DNA of 64,000 nucleotides from Ardenticatenaceae bacterium (GCA_020634435.1 JACKBS010000010.1:248001-312000); one strand, 5' to 3'; shown: positions 17,656-26,816, counted from the first letter of the stretch. Numbers and translations are program-made. Notes: generated by a model not told the origin, from the letters alone.

Positions 17656-18468
17656 CTATTTTTGGCAGTGCGGGCAAAAATGCGTGCTGCGACCGCCTAA
17701 GATGATCCGTTCAATGGGACGACCGCAATCGTAACAAGGATTCCCGGTGCGGCGGAAAACAGCCACAGCATTTTGCATGTCGCCCTTGCTGCCATCGGGT
17801 TTGACGTAGATGTCAATGCTGGCCCCTTCACGCTCGATGCCCAGGTGTAGCACTTTTTGGATAGCGGCATGCAGGGCGCGGATATCATCTTCGCTAAGCG
17901 TATTGGCCGGGCGGGTGGGCCGCAGCTTCGCATAGAACAACGACTCGTCGGCATAGATGTTGCCAACCCCGGCAATGAGTTCCTGGTCTAGCAGCAGCGG
18001 CTTGAGGGCGCGTTTACGGCCGTTTAGCCTCTGGCGTAAAACTTCTGGTGTAAATGATTCTTCGAGGGGTTCTGGTCCCAGTTTGCCTAAAATCTGGTCC
18101 GGGTTGTGCACCAGATAGACCCGGCCAAACTTGCGCGGATCGCGAAAACGGAGCTCCTGGCCGTTGTCCAGCTCAAAAACGGTATGCACATGTTTGTCGG
18201 TAGGCAAATCGGCGTCTACCACAGCCAGGTGCCCGCTCATTTTTAGGTGGACGATTAGCGTTTCGCCCTGGGTGAACGTAAAGACAAGGTATTTGGCGCG
18301 GCGGTGGATTGACTTAACCTGGCAGCCTGGCAGCCGCATTTTCAACTCATCCACGCTGGGTGTGCCAATGTGGCGTGGCCAATCGTTGCGCACGCCAGTA
18401 ATGGTACGGCCGATTAACGGCTGGCGCAGCGCACGAACAACGGTTTCAACTTCTGGTAATTCTGGCAT
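17656..18468 (-). CDS. mutM: Formamidopyrimidine-DNA glycosylase
   Basis: 270-residue base-excision repair enzyme removing 8-oxoguanine and FaPy lesions, with AP-lyase activity. The N-terminus MPELPEVETVVRAL supplies the catalytic Pro2 and Glu3. The conserved lysine follows in RRAKYLVF, then the helix-two-turn-helix region GVGNIYADE. The C-terminal zinc finger is CYDCGRP...GRSTHFCPHCQ. The start is fixed at 18468 by the processed Pro-Glu N-terminus; the longer upstream frame is spurious. Confidence 0.95.
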   Translation of the reverse strand: MPELPEVETVVRALRQPLIGRTITGVRNDWPRHIGTPSVDELKMRLPGCQVKSIHRRAKYLVFTFTQGETLIVHLKMSGHLAVVDADLPTDKHVHTVFELDNGQELRFRDPRKFGRVYLVHNPDQILGKLGPEPLEESFTPEVLRQRLNGRKRALKPLLLDQELIAGVGNIYADESLFYAKLRPTRPANTLSEDDIRALHAAIQKVLHLGIEREGASIDIYVKPDGSKGDMQNAVAVFRRTGNPCYDCGRPIERIILGGRSTHFCPHCQK

Positions 18469-18662
18469 TGGCTCTCTTTTGTGCTGAATCTTGGTGTTGC
18501 AAATCAGCGTATTATACCTGGAAGATGCCGGTGGCTCCATTGGGAACGGCCGTTTATCAGGCAATCTTCACATGGGTGCATGACAATCAGCATGTCGGTT
18601 TTGACAAATTCTGCGGCTCTCGACTAAACTTAGGCGCTATATCATTTCGTGGAGAATGTGCC

Positions 18663-19325
18663 ATGTTTCCCGAAGATCGCGTTTTGGTGGCCTACGTGCC
18701 GCAGCCAGCTGATTTCGAGATCATCCAGACTGAAAATTGGTACCGAATTCCGCAGAAGCAGGCCCCAAAAGGATTGCATGCCGAATATTTTGCCTTCTAT
18801 TTTGGTCGTCGCTTTGGGCCAGAAAAGTGGGCCATCCATTACTATGCGCCGCAGCTAGGTCATGAACTGACCACACGTTTGGCCCTTTTTCCTGACCAGC
18901 CAGACCATCCTCGTGCGCAAGAGATGTATTACAAAGTGCAGCTGGGACCGCTGCAAAAGCTGCCTCAGCCTATTGTTAGTCTCCGCTGGCGACGGGTGAC
19001 GTTTATCCACACCACCTGGGATCGGTTTATGGATGCCAGTGAAATCAATGATTTGTTTGTGGATGGGGAGCCATATGTGGACCGTTTGTATGCCACCTTG
19101 AAGGAGCGTGGCATTCAAGCGGAGCGCAACTATGAGGTGCGGGAGTCGGGTAGTGGCTACTGGCTGCCGTTGGTGGTGTGGTGTCGGAACGGCCGTATCG
19201 ACCTCACCCACGACCAACTCACTCAGCAGCAAAACGATCTGGATAAATTGGTCGCGCGAATTGCTGAGCAGGTTGCCCAATACGGCGGGCTGGCCTCACC
19301 GCTTGACGCCAGCGGGAAAATGTAA
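18663..19325 (+). CDS. Conserved hypothetical protein
   Basis: 220-residue soluble protein starting MFPEDRVLVAYVPQPADF, with GGAG nine bases before the ATG at 18663. The longer frame back to 18468 overlaps mutM and is discarded. Trp/Tyr/Pro-rich blocks such as TENWYRIP, FYFGRRFGPEKWAIHYYAP and YYKVQLGPLQKLP, then SLRWRRVTFIHTTWDRF, look strongly conserved in style. The C-terminal part has a basic, DUF559-like flavour (LKERGIQAERNYEV), but I cannot identify catalytic residues. It is divergent from mutM, so a DNA-related role is only a guess. Confidence 0.65.
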   Translation: MFPEDRVLVAYVPQPADFEIIQTENWYRIPQKQAPKGLHAEYFAFYFGRRFGPEKWAIHYYAPQLGHELTTRLALFPDQPDHPRAQEMYYKVQLGPLQKLPQPIVSLRWRRVTFIHTTWDRFMDASEINDLFVDGEPYVDRLYATLKERGIQAERNYEVRESGSGYWLPLVVWCRNGRIDLTHDQLTQQQNDLDKLVARIAEQVAQYGGLASPLDASGKM

Positions 19326-19451
19326 TTAAAATCTTAACCATTGCCGCTCAAGATGAAATAGAATATTGACAAGGCACGATGATCTTTTTATTGGCGTTAC
19401 GTAAAAGTGGGAAAGTTCGTTTGAAAAAGTAAAGCTATTTCTCCCGCTTTT

Positions 19452-19501
19452 CAAACCACAGAGAAATCGTCTTTCGATTTCCAAGTGCTTTCTGTGGTTT
19501 G
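19452..19501. repeat. Nested palindrome upstream of the P-loop kinase
   Basis: CAAACCACAGA (19452-19462) pairs with TCTGTGGTTTG (19491-19501), and inside it GAAATCG (19463-19469) pairs with CGATTTC (19475-19481). It occupies the 207-base gap between 19325 and 19533, which otherwise shows nothing recognisable. Confidence 0.6.
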
Positions 19502-19532
19502 CTAAGAAGCAAAGCGTTGTAAGCGTACCCGA

Positions 19533-20201
19533 ATGTTTTTACATAGTATTGTCAGCGATATTGATGACTTACTGCCGCAGTCGCCCTTTGTGCGCGATGG
19601 GGGTAGTTTACTCATGATGGTGGGACTGCCCGGCACCGGCAAATCTTCCGTAGTAGAAGGCTTGCAGCAGTTTATGTCTTTTGTGGTGGTCAGCACCGAC
19701 AGCATCCGTCTGCATTTGCGCAACCAGCCGACTTACACTGCGGCGGAAATGATGCTGGTGTATGAAGTGTGTTACTCCATCATCGAATCTCGGCTGCGCG
19801 ACGGGCAGCGTGTTATTTTTGACGCTTCCAACTACCTGGCTGCGCGGCGCGAACACATGATGAAGATTGCCAAGCGGGCTGGCGCACCGGTCGCCGTTTG
19901 CTACGTTCAGGCAGCCCAAGATACCATCCGCGACCGTTTGTTCCGGCGCAACAGTGGGCAGCGGCGCGAAACCGATTTGTCAGATGCCGACTGGTCTGTG
20001 TATAAATGGATGGTAGAAGCACAAGAACCCGTTGTGGGTGAACATCTCATTTTAGATACGACCGATACGCCGCCCAATGTTTTGGCGGAAAAATTATTTT
20101 ACTACTGGCTGAAGTGTGAAGAAACCGGCGCAAGCGACCCTGATATTCAATCCTCTAGCTGGGCCCGCCAATTTAGCAGCGCCGATGGCCTTGGTAGCTG
20201 A
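19533..20201 (+). CDS. P-loop kinase/ATPase (predicted kinase family)
   Basis: 222 residues. Walker A GLPGTGKSS at 31-39; STDSIR in place of an early acceptor-binding loop; the second acidic motif VIFDASNY; a lid-like Arg-rich segment (DRLFRRNSGQRRETDLSDADW). This is the arrangement of small zeta-toxin/AAA_33-type kinases (COG0645/4639-like), which phosphorylate unknown small substrates. No antitoxin partner is present, so a toxin role is unlikely. The 3' end overlaps the next gene by 86 bases in another frame. Confidence 0.75.
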   Translation: MFLHSIVSDIDDLLPQSPFVRDGGSLLMMVGLPGTGKSSVVEGLQQFMSFVVVSTDSIRLHLRNQPTYTAAEMMLVYEVCYSIIESRLRDGQRVIFDASNYLAARREHMMKIAKRAGAPVAVCYVQAAQDTIRDRLFRRNSGQRRETDLSDADWSVYKWMVEAQEPVVGEHLILDTTDTPPNVLAEKLFYYWLKCEETGASDPDIQSSSWARQFSSADGLGS

Positions 20202-21105
20202 CCTCTGGCAGGCGCGCGGCTGGCACGTTACCATCCAGCCAACTCAAGCTCCCGGACATGCAACTGAATTAGCGCAACAAGCGGCCGTTTCTGGTGTGCA
20301 GCTTGTGTTTGCGGCAGGTGGCGACGGTACGTTGGGCGAGGTGGCCAACGGACTGGCGGGCACCGAAACGATCATGGCTCCGCTGCCGGTGGGGACGGCC
20401 AACTCCTTTGCTCGCGAACTGCACATGCCGTTGCCCATGCTGCGCGGCCGGCACCAATTGCTCAAAGCGGCGGACTCATTGCTAAACGGCCGTATCCAAC
20501 GCATGGACCTTGGCTACACCACAGATGGCGCAGGGCACGGCCGTTATTGGCTGCTTTGGTCTGGAGCGGGGGCAGATGGCTATCTGGTGGAGCACATCGA
20601 ACCGCGCCCCAAATGGTCCAAAAAGCTGGGTCGATTTGGTTACATGCTGCAAGGCATTGCCCTGACGACAAACTTCCCGGCGGTTGAAGCAAAAATTGAA
20701 ATAGACGGCCGTATTTTTGAAGATCATTACCTGTTGGCGCTCATCAGCAACTGTCGGCTGTACGCGGGTGGGGGAATTACCATCAGTCCGCAGGCCAAAC
20801 TGGACGATGGCCTTTTTGAAGTATGGCTGTTCCAGGGCAAGCACATCGCCAAAATGTTCCAGTACGGTGCGCTGATGAAAGCGGGACGGCGTGATTACCC
20901 CGGCATGGAGCTGATTTACGGCCGTTCCATTACCATCCACACCACCCCCACCATGCCTTGCCAGACCGACGGCGAAATGGGCGGTTACACGCCTCTGAGC
21001 TGCACCCTTCAACCCGGCGCTTTGCGCTTATTGGTTCCTGCTTCTGCCCCTGAAGATTTGTTTGAGAAGCCGGGCATCCCGCTTGCCACCCTCACGAATT
21101 CCTAA
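20116..21105 (+). CDS. Diacylglycerol kinase-family lipid kinase (YegS/DagK-like)
   Basis: 329 residues with the DAGK catalytic domain: ATLIFNPLAGPAN at the N-terminus, the nucleotide loop AAGGDGTLGEVANGL, PLPVGTANSFARELH, and the C-terminal beta-sandwich with CQTDGEMG. It would phosphorylate a lipid such as diacylglycerol or a sphingoid base at the membrane. The GTG start at 20116 is needed to include the first family strand (ATLIFNP). This creates an 86-base overlap with the upstream kinase gene, so the two are co-transcribed and possibly translationally coupled. Confidence 0.85.
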   Translation: MKKPAQATLIFNPLAGPANLAAPMALVADLWQARGWHVTIQPTQAPGHATELAQQAAVSGVQLVFAAGGDGTLGEVANGLAGTETIMAPLPVGTANSFARELHMPLPMLRGRHQLLKAADSLLNGRIQRMDLGYTTDGAGHGRYWLLWSGAGADGYLVEHIEPRPKWSKKLGRFGYMLQGIALTTNFPAVEAKIEIDGRIFEDHYLLALISNCRLYAGGGITISPQAKLDDGLFEVWLFQGKHIAKMFQYGALMKAGRRDYPGMELIYGRSITIHTTPTMPCQTDGEMGGYTPLSCTLQPGALRLLVPASAPEDLFEKPGIPLATLTNS

Positions 21106-21186
21106 ACGCTCCCTGATTGCCCCATTGTAAAAAGATGACACTTGGCTGAAAAACGGCCGTTTCTACCAAACTCGCCAATATATCCC

Positions 21187-21215
21187 TTTACAAAATATGG
21201 ACAATGCGATAATAT
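21187..21215 (+). promoter_or_regulatory. Candidate promoter of the polytopic membrane protein gene
   Basis: TTTACA (21187-21192), a 17-base spacer and TAATAT (21210-21215), within an AT-rich stretch with a direct repeat of ATATGGACAAT. An upstream AAACGGCCGTTT palindrome near 21151 is a copy of the genome-wide repeat. Confidence 0.4.
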
Positions 21216-21270
21216 ATGGACAATACCGTAACAAAACTAACGCAACCATATTTTTACAAGGAGCAAGTTC

Positions 21271-22329
21271 GTGACGGCAAACGTAAAAACAAATCAAAAT
21301 CCCTCTAAAGATAACGGCCTAACCAGTTCCAAAGCATTGTGGGGCGGTGTTATTTTTAGCTTCTTATTTACCGGCCTCATCTGGCTGCTGCGCGGCGCAT
21401 TGCCCCAGGTCAACTTCTTACCGGACCAGGGCGCCTCCTGGTATTACTGGAAGCTGCCCGAACCGACGTTTTGGTCGCGTGCCACGGCCTGGAGCGGCTA
21501 TTTGCTGCACCAGGTGGCCATTTGGGGCCTGATTTATTTTGGCCAGAAAAACAAAACCAAGTACACCAATGGCCTGCATCGCCTGAATATTATTGCGCTG
21601 GCGGTAAACGCTGTCTTTATTGTTTTACATCTGCTGCAAACCATCTTCTTTTATGATGGTCTGGCGCAGGATGTGTCCATCTGGAGTTCGCAAGGCTCGG
21701 TGGTGCTTATGTTGGTCATGATTTTGCTGATGGAAAATCAGCGGCGCGGCCTCTTTTTTGGCAAGAAGGTTGGTTTCCTCAAAGAAACAGCGCGGATTGC
21801 CCGAAAATATCACGGCTACATTTTTGCCTGGGGTGTCATTTACACCTTCTGGTATCACCCGATGGAAGCCACGATGGGCCATTTGCTGGGCTTCATCTAC
21901 ACCTTTTTCCTGATGGTGCAGGGCAGCCTGATGTTTACCCGCGCACACCTAAACAAATGGTGGACATGGGTGCTGGAAATTTCGGTACTGGTGCACGGCA
22001 CTTTGGTGGCGCTGCAAACCAATACGATGTGGCCTATGTTTTTCTTTGGCTTCGCCGGTATTTTCATCGTTACGCAAATGTATGGTTTGGGCCTAAGCAA
22101 ATATTGGCGCTGGGGTTTTATTGCTGCCTATATCGCCGGGGTAGTGATTGTGTACAGCAGCCGCGGTTGGGCCAGTGTGAACGAAATTGTGCGCATTCCG
22201 GTGATTGAATATCTGCTTGTCTTTGTGCTGGCGCTCATTATCTGGCTGATCATGCGGGTGGTGGGGTTGTTTACGGGCCGAACCAGACGACAAATCCAGT
22301 CTCGCCAGGCTGCGGCCGCAGGCGATTAA
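21271..22329 (+). CDS. Polytopic membrane protein, unknown function
   Basis: 352 residues with about nine hydrophobic segments, an Asn/Lys-rich cytoplasmic N-terminus and a basic C-terminal tail. Trp, Tyr and His are unusually frequent in and near the membrane segments (GASWYYWKLPEPTFWSR, GVIYTFWYHPMEATMGHLLGF, WWTWVLEISVLVHGT). Such His-rich helices might bind a cofactor, but no known motif is evident. GTG start at 21271 with AAGGAG eight bases upstream. It is followed by a strong terminator built from two repeat copies, so it is transcribed alone. Confidence 0.7.
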   Translation: MTANVKTNQNPSKDNGLTSSKALWGGVIFSFLFTGLIWLLRGALPQVNFLPDQGASWYYWKLPEPTFWSRATAWSGYLLHQVAIWGLIYFGQKNKTKYTNGLHRLNIIALAVNAVFIVLHLLQTIFFYDGLAQDVSIWSSQGSVVLMLVMILLMENQRRGLFFGKKVGFLKETARIARKYHGYIFAWGVIYTFWYHPMEATMGHLLGFIYTFFLMVQGSLMFTRAHLNKWWTWVLEISVLVHGTLVALQTNTMWPMFFFGFAGIFIVTQMYGLGLSKYWRWGFIAAYIAGVVIVYSSRGWASVNEIVRIPVIEYLLVFVLALIIWLIMRVVGLFTGRTRRQIQSRQAAAAGD

Positions 22330-22353
22330 TACCTAAATTCGTATCTCCTCTAT

Positions 22354-22399
22354 AAACGGCCGTTTCCCACCACCACATCTTGGAAACGGCCGTTTTTTT
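22354..22399 (+). terminator. Terminator made from two copies of the AACGGCCGTT palindrome
   Basis: AAACGGCCGTTTCC (22354-22367) pairs perfectly with GGAAACGGCCGTTT (22382-22395) across a 14-base loop and is followed by TTTT (22396-22399), giving seven T in a row from 22393. It is a full Rho-independent terminator for the preceding gene, assembled from the genome-wide repeat. Confidence 0.85.
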
Positions 22400-22431
22400 G
22401 TGCCTGCTCCCCGCCTCCTGTTTGCTAAAAT

Positions 22432-22437
22432 TATAAT
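22432..22437 (+). promoter_or_regulatory. Candidate -10 element of the threonine aldolase gene
   Basis: TATAAT lies 19 bases upstream of the ATG at 22457, after the terminator. No clear -35. The short leader leaves little room for a Shine-Dalgarno, and none is seen. Confidence 0.35.
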
Positions 22438-22456
22438 ATTACGTAAACTTCAAGCT

Positions 22457-23497
22457 ATGGATAGAATCGACTTCCGCTCTGATACCGTTAGCTGGCCAAC
22501 CCCGGCCATGCGCCAGGCAATGGCCAATGCGCCCGTTGGGGATGACGTGTACGGCGAAGATCCCACCGTGAACAAGCTGGAAGCGATGGCGGCCGAGATG
22601 ATGGGCAAGGAAGCGGGGCTTTTTGTGGCCAGCGGCACGATGGGCAACCTGACGGCAATCCTGGCCCATGGCCGTCGCGGCGATGGGGCGATTGTGGGCG
22701 AAGATTCGCACACTTTTCGTGCTGAAGCGGGCGGTATGGCGGTGTTGGGTGGCATTGTGCCCAATCCGCTGCCCACGGACGTTTACGGCCGTATGGACCT
22801 TGCCGCCGTAGAAAACGCCGTCTATCCTGACGACCCCCATTACCCCAACAACCGCTTGATTTTGGTAGAAAACAGCTACGGCGCAAAGGGCGGTTATCCT
22901 ATCGAGCCAGATTATTTCCAGCAAATTCGCCACATTGCCGACCAGCACGGACTGATTGTGCACATGGACGGCGCGCGCATTTTTAATGCGGCCGTGGCGC
23001 TCAATCTTGATCCCCGTGAAATTACCCAACATGTTGATTCCATCACCTTTTGTCTGAGCAAAGGGTTGTGTGCTCCCGTTGGTTCTGTGCTGTGCGGTTC
23101 CGAGGCGTTTATTCAGCAAGCCCGGCGAGCCCGCAAGCTGGTCGGTGGGGCCATGCGCCAGGCGGGCATGATGGCCGCAGCCGGCATTGTGTCCCTCACC
23201 GAGATGGTTGAGCGGCTAGCCGACGATCATGCCAACGCCAAACGGCTTGCCGAAGGGCTGGCTGAAATTCCCGGCATTAAGCTGCAACCCGAGATGGTAA
23301 AAACCAACATGTTTTTCTTTACGCTGGACGAAGCCGTGTCGGTGACTCCGGCGCAGTTTGTGCAGCGGCTGCGCGATGAGGCCAACATCTGGCTGTCTAG
23401 CAGTTACTCCCGCAGCTTCCGCGCTGTGACCCATTACTGGATTCAGGAAGCAGACGTTGATCTGTTCATAAAGACCGCGCGAGCCATTTTGCAGTAG
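22457..23497 (+). CDS. Low-specificity L-threonine aldolase
   Basis: 346-residue PLP enzyme of the beta-eliminating lyase family, cleaving L-(allo)threonine to glycine and acetaldehyde. Family features: RIDFRSDTVSWPTP, the GDDVYGEDPTVN loop, FVASGTMGNL, the aspartate in HMDGARIFNAAV, and the PLP lysine in TFCLSKGLCAPVGS. Length is typical. The ATG at 22457 matches the family N-terminus; the longer frame runs into the terminator. It is followed eight bases later by the Ser/Thr kinase gene and probably shares its transcript. Confidence 0.92.
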   Translation: MDRIDFRSDTVSWPTPAMRQAMANAPVGDDVYGEDPTVNKLEAMAAEMMGKEAGLFVASGTMGNLTAILAHGRRGDGAIVGEDSHTFRAEAGGMAVLGGIVPNPLPTDVYGRMDLAAVENAVYPDDPHYPNNRLILVENSYGAKGGYPIEPDYFQQIRHIADQHGLIVHMDGARIFNAAVALNLDPREITQHVDSITFCLSKGLCAPVGSVLCGSEAFIQQARRARKLVGGAMRQAGMMAAAGIVSLTEMVERLADDHANAKRLAEGLAEIPGIKLQPEMVKTNMFFFTLDEAVSVTPAQFVQRLRDEANIWLSSSYSRSFRAVTHYWIQEADVDLFIKTARAILQ

Positions 23498-23505
23498 GAG
23501 GGAAG

Positions 23506-26500
23506 ATGTCTAACACGCTGATCGGTCATACCATAAACGGCCGTTACCGGCTTGAATCCTTGCTAGGTGATGGCGGCATGGGCACCGTCTACCGCGCGTA
23601 CGACGTGAACCTGGATCGTCAGGTGGCGCTCAAACTCATGCACGCCCACTTTGCCCGCCAGGAAGAATTTCGCGCTCGCCTCATCCAGGAAGCGCGCACC
23701 GCTGCCCAACTCGACCATCCCTCCGTGGTGCAGATTTTTGACTTTGGCGATTCGCCCGAAGGGTTGTTCATCGCCATGGAATTTGTGAATGGCGGCAGCC
23801 TGCGAGACCATTTGCGTCGTTTACAGCGGATGCGTAAATTTTTGCCGCTGGCGCAGAGCCTGCAAATTGGTGCCCAAATTGCCGAAGCGCTGGATTACGC
23901 GTACCGGCGTGGGATTGTGCATCGCGACATTAAGCCGGGCAACATCATGCTCAAGCGGCTCAACCGCCCGGATGAACCGGACGAGCAGCCGTTCCGCGCT
24001 TTGCTCACCGATTTTGGCCTGGTGAAGCTGCAAGAAGGCTCCCAGCTGACGCAAAGCGGCACCACGTTGGGCACACCCACCTACATGTCACCCGAACAGT
24101 GCAAAGGCGAACCGCTAGACGGCCGTGCCGACCTGTACGCCCTGGGTGTAGTTCTCTACGAACTATTCACCAATCGGCTGCCCTTTGAATTTAAGACCCT
24201 CTCCGACGCCATTGCCGTGCATTCGCGCGGTGAAATGCCCACGCCCGCCCGCGAAATTCGCAGCGACATTCCGGCCATTATCGACACCATTTTGAGTCGG
24301 TCGCTGGCTAAAAACCCGGATGATCGCTATGCCGATGGGGCCGAAATGGCCGATGCTTTGCGCAGTGCTATGGTCGCCCTGGAAGGGGCGCCCACGCAAA
24401 TCATGCTGCGCGAAGAGATGAACATTTTGGAACGTGTTGCCGAGCCACCGCCGGGGCACGAACTCATTATCAACACGCCGGGCCATCCGCCCAGCACCGT
24501 GCCGCTGACTCAGGCGGTCATCACGCTGGGCCGCCACGCCGACAACGAAATTGTGCTGCCCGCCGAGGGCGTCTCGCGCCATCATTCGCGGCTGCAAGCC
24601 ACCGCCTTGGGCTGGGAATTGGTCGATTTAGGTGGCATCAATGGCACCTTCTTAAACGATCGACGGCTGCGGGCCGATGATCCAACACCTGTACCGCCCG
24701 GTTCGCGGATGCGCATTGGGCCGTACGAGTTGACGCTGCAAGGGCCGGAAATTGCTGTTTTTGAGCAAGAAGCGCCCACTTACCAGCAGGCGCTCGGCAG
24801 CACCACACCGCAGGTGACGCCAACGCAGGTCGTAACGGCCGAACCTCTAGGACTCTTTTTGCCCAGCGACCAGATCAATGTGGAGCCGGGGCAGCAGGTG
24901 CAGTTTAAGGTGGAGGTGGTCAATCGCAGCCAGATTGATGACCGGGTGAGCCTGCGGGTACATGGGTTGCCTGGCTCCTGGGCGACACCGCCCGGCGAGT
25001 TTCGCAATTTGCCTGCGGGCGAGACCATCCAGCTAAGCATTGCCATACGCCCGCCCAAACATCGCAGTACACCGACGGGGCGGCAGCGCTTCCGCATTGA
25101 AGTTGTGTCGCAGCACCATCCTGACGCGAAGGTGGGTACCACCGCTTCCGTGATTATTGGCACGTTTGTGGCTTTTGAGGCCAATCTGGAGCCAAGCCAG
25201 GTCCGGTTGCCGGGCAGCGTAACGGTGCAGATCCACAACACGGGCAACGCGCCGGGTGACTTTAGCGTGGTGGCGCGGGACCGGCAGGGTGGGCTGCGCT
25301 TTAAGGGCGAGCGGGGCCGGATTCGGTTGCAGCCGGGCCAGGTGGCCAATGTGGAGCTGGCGCTGGAGGCCGAACAATCTAGCTGGCTGGGCAGCGGTGA
25401 ACTGTTCCCATTTGAGGTGGCCGTAGCTTCAGCGGCAGGCGGGCGACAAACCTTGTCGGGCGAGGCGCAGTCTGGCCCGTCGATTCCGCCGACTTTGATG
25501 TATGCCGCGATTTTGGTCATTACCTTTGCCTGTGTGCTGGGCTTTTTTGCGATTGTGTTTAGCGGCAACAGCTTCTTTGGCCGCAGCCAGAACGCCGCAG
25601 CGACCAATGTCGCAGCGACAGAAACGGCCGTTGCCCTCAATAATCTGGCAACAAGTACGGCTTTGGCGGGAACGGCCGTTGTTGAGGGGGATGCTGATAA
25701 CGACGGGCTGAGCAACACGCAGGAAACCAACATCCTGCAAACCGATCCCAATAATCCCGATACCGACGGGGATGGCTTGACTGATGGCCAGGAAGTGCTG
25801 ACCTTGGGTACCAATCCGCTGCTGGCCGACACCGATTCTGATCTGATTCCCGATGGTCAGGAGGTGAACCAGTACGGTACCAATCCGCTGCTGGCCGATT
25901 CCGACGGGGACGGCGTGAATGATGTGGTGGAAATTTCGCAGGGCACCAATCCGTTGGAGACGCCGATCGTCTCGCCCACGCCCACGGCTACGGCGACGCT
26001 GGGCACGCCCACGGTTACACCGACGGCTTCCAACACGCCGCCGCCATCTACCACACCGACCTTTACACCCACACCCACGGTAACCAACACACCGCCACCG
26101 TCATCCACGCCAACGGCGACGGCCACGGCTACCACGCCACCCACAGCGACCAATACGCCGACCGCCACGTTGACGCCGACAATTACGCCGACTTCGACCA
26201 ATACACCGCTGCCAAATCCGGTGTTGAGCTGCATCACCACCCCGCCGCAAATCGACGGCACGTTTAACCCGGCCGAATGGCCCAATGCGCCGCTGATCCA
26301 ATTTGCGCCGGTGGACAAGCCTAGCGATTTGGTGCAGGTTTATTTTGTGCGCGACGCCACCAATCTGTACATGGCATTCCTGATCAACGACCCCACGACC
26401 GATCCCACAGATTCGCTGCGGCTGTACTTTGACACAACGGGCAATCGCGGCGACCCAGATACGGCCGATCGCTTCTTCTTTGTGGTGCGTGACGGTACCC

Positions 26501-26775
26501 GAGCGGTGCAAGCGGGCATTGGTTCCAACAGCGATGGCAACATTTGGGACACCACCTACACGTCCAGCAACTGGAACTCTGCTTCGGGTGGCCAGACGGG
26601 CCAGTGGGTGATTGAAATGGAAATCAATGCCAGCGCCGAAATGGCCGCGTTGGCCAATCCGTTTGGCATGATGATTCAGGTGCTCTACACAGGCGATCTG
26701 GCTACCTGGCCGGAGGGTGGCGGCTCCAACAGCCCATCCACCTGGCAGTTTGTGAACAATGTGAGCTGCCCGTAA
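23506..26775 (+). CDS. Transmembrane Ser/Thr kinase with FHA, type-3 repeats and CBM9-like tail
   Basis: 1089 residues. Order: PknB-type kinase (~14-285; lysine in VALKLM, HRDIKPGN ~140, DFG ~168, GTPTYMSPEQ, YALGVVLYEL); FHA domain (~320-410, GRHADNEIV...SRHHSRL, GGINGTF); Ig/NPCBM-like beta region (~440-640); one membrane helix (~662-686); about four Asp-rich thrombospondin type-3 repeats (DADNDGLSNTQE to DSDGDGVNDVVE, ~728-815); a Thr/Pro linker; and a C-terminal CBM9/DOMON-like beta-sandwich (~912-1089, IDGTFNPAEWPNAP, LYMAFLIND). The kinase/FHA half is cytosolic and the Ca-binding/carbohydrate-binding-like half outside, suggesting a receptor kinase. A GGAGG lies before the ATG and a terminator follows. 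Confidence 0.88.
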   Translation: MSNTLIGHTINGRYRLESLLGDGGMGTVYRAYDVNLDRQVALKLMHAHFARQEEFRARLIQEARTAAQLDHPSVVQIFDFGDSPEGLFIAMEFVNGGSLRDHLRRLQRMRKFLPLAQSLQIGAQIAEALDYAYRRGIVHRDIKPGNIMLKRLNRPDEPDEQPFRALLTDFGLVKLQEGSQLTQSGTTLGTPTYMSPEQCKGEPLDGRADLYALGVVLYELFTNRLPFEFKTLSDAIAVHSRGEMPTPAREIRSDIPAIIDTILSRSLAKNPDDRYADGAEMADALRSAMVALEGAPTQIMLREEMNILERVAEPPPGHELIINTPGHPPSTVPLTQAVITLGRHADNEIVLPAEGVSRHHSRLQATALGWELVDLGGINGTFLNDRRLRADDPTPVPPGSRMRIGPYELTLQGPEIAVFEQEAPTYQQALGSTTPQVTPTQVVTAEPLGLFLPSDQINVEPGQQVQFKVEVVNRSQIDDRVSLRVHGLPGSWATPPGEFRNLPAGETIQLSIAIRPPKHRSTPTGRQRFRIEVVSQHHPDAKVGTTASVIIGTFVAFEANLEPSQVRLPGSVTVQIHNTGNAPGDFSVVARDRQGGLRFKGERGRIRLQPGQVANVELALEAEQSSWLGSGELFPFEVAVASAAGGRQTLSGEAQSGPSIPPTLMYAAILVITFACVLGFFAIVFSGNSFFGRSQNAAATNVAATETAVALNNLATSTALAGTAVVEGDADNDGLSNTQETNILQTDPNNPDTDGDGLTDGQEVLTLGTNPLLADTDSDLIPDGQEVNQYGTNPLLADSDGDGVNDVVEISQGTNPLETPIVSPTPTATATLGTPTVTPTASNTPPPSTTPTFTPTPTVTNTPPPSSTPTATATATTPPTATNTPTATLTPTITPTSTNTPLPNPVLSCITTPPQIDGTFNPAEWPNAPLIQFAPVDKPSDLVQVYFVRDATNLYMAFLINDPTTDPTDSLRLYFDTTGNRGDPDTADRFFFVVRDGTRAVQAGIGSNSDGNIWDTTYTSSNWNSASGGQTGQWVIEMEINASAEMAALANPFGMMIQVLYTGDLATWPEGGGSNSPSTWQFVNNVSCP

Positions 26776-26816
26776 GAGAAGCAGGCGATAAGTAGTCAAA
26801 AGTGATAAGTAAAAGT

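Noticed and set aside
19533..20201. Zeta-toxin of a toxin-antitoxin pair
   Set aside because: P-loop kinase fold is similar, but no small antitoxin gene lies upstream and the neighbour is a lipid kinase.
24780..25832. Long minus-strand frame of 350 codons opposite the receptor kinase
   Set aside because: Ser/Pro/Arg-rich composition mirrors the GC-rich codon structure of the plus-strand gene; no Shine-Dalgarno and no domain. A shadow frame.
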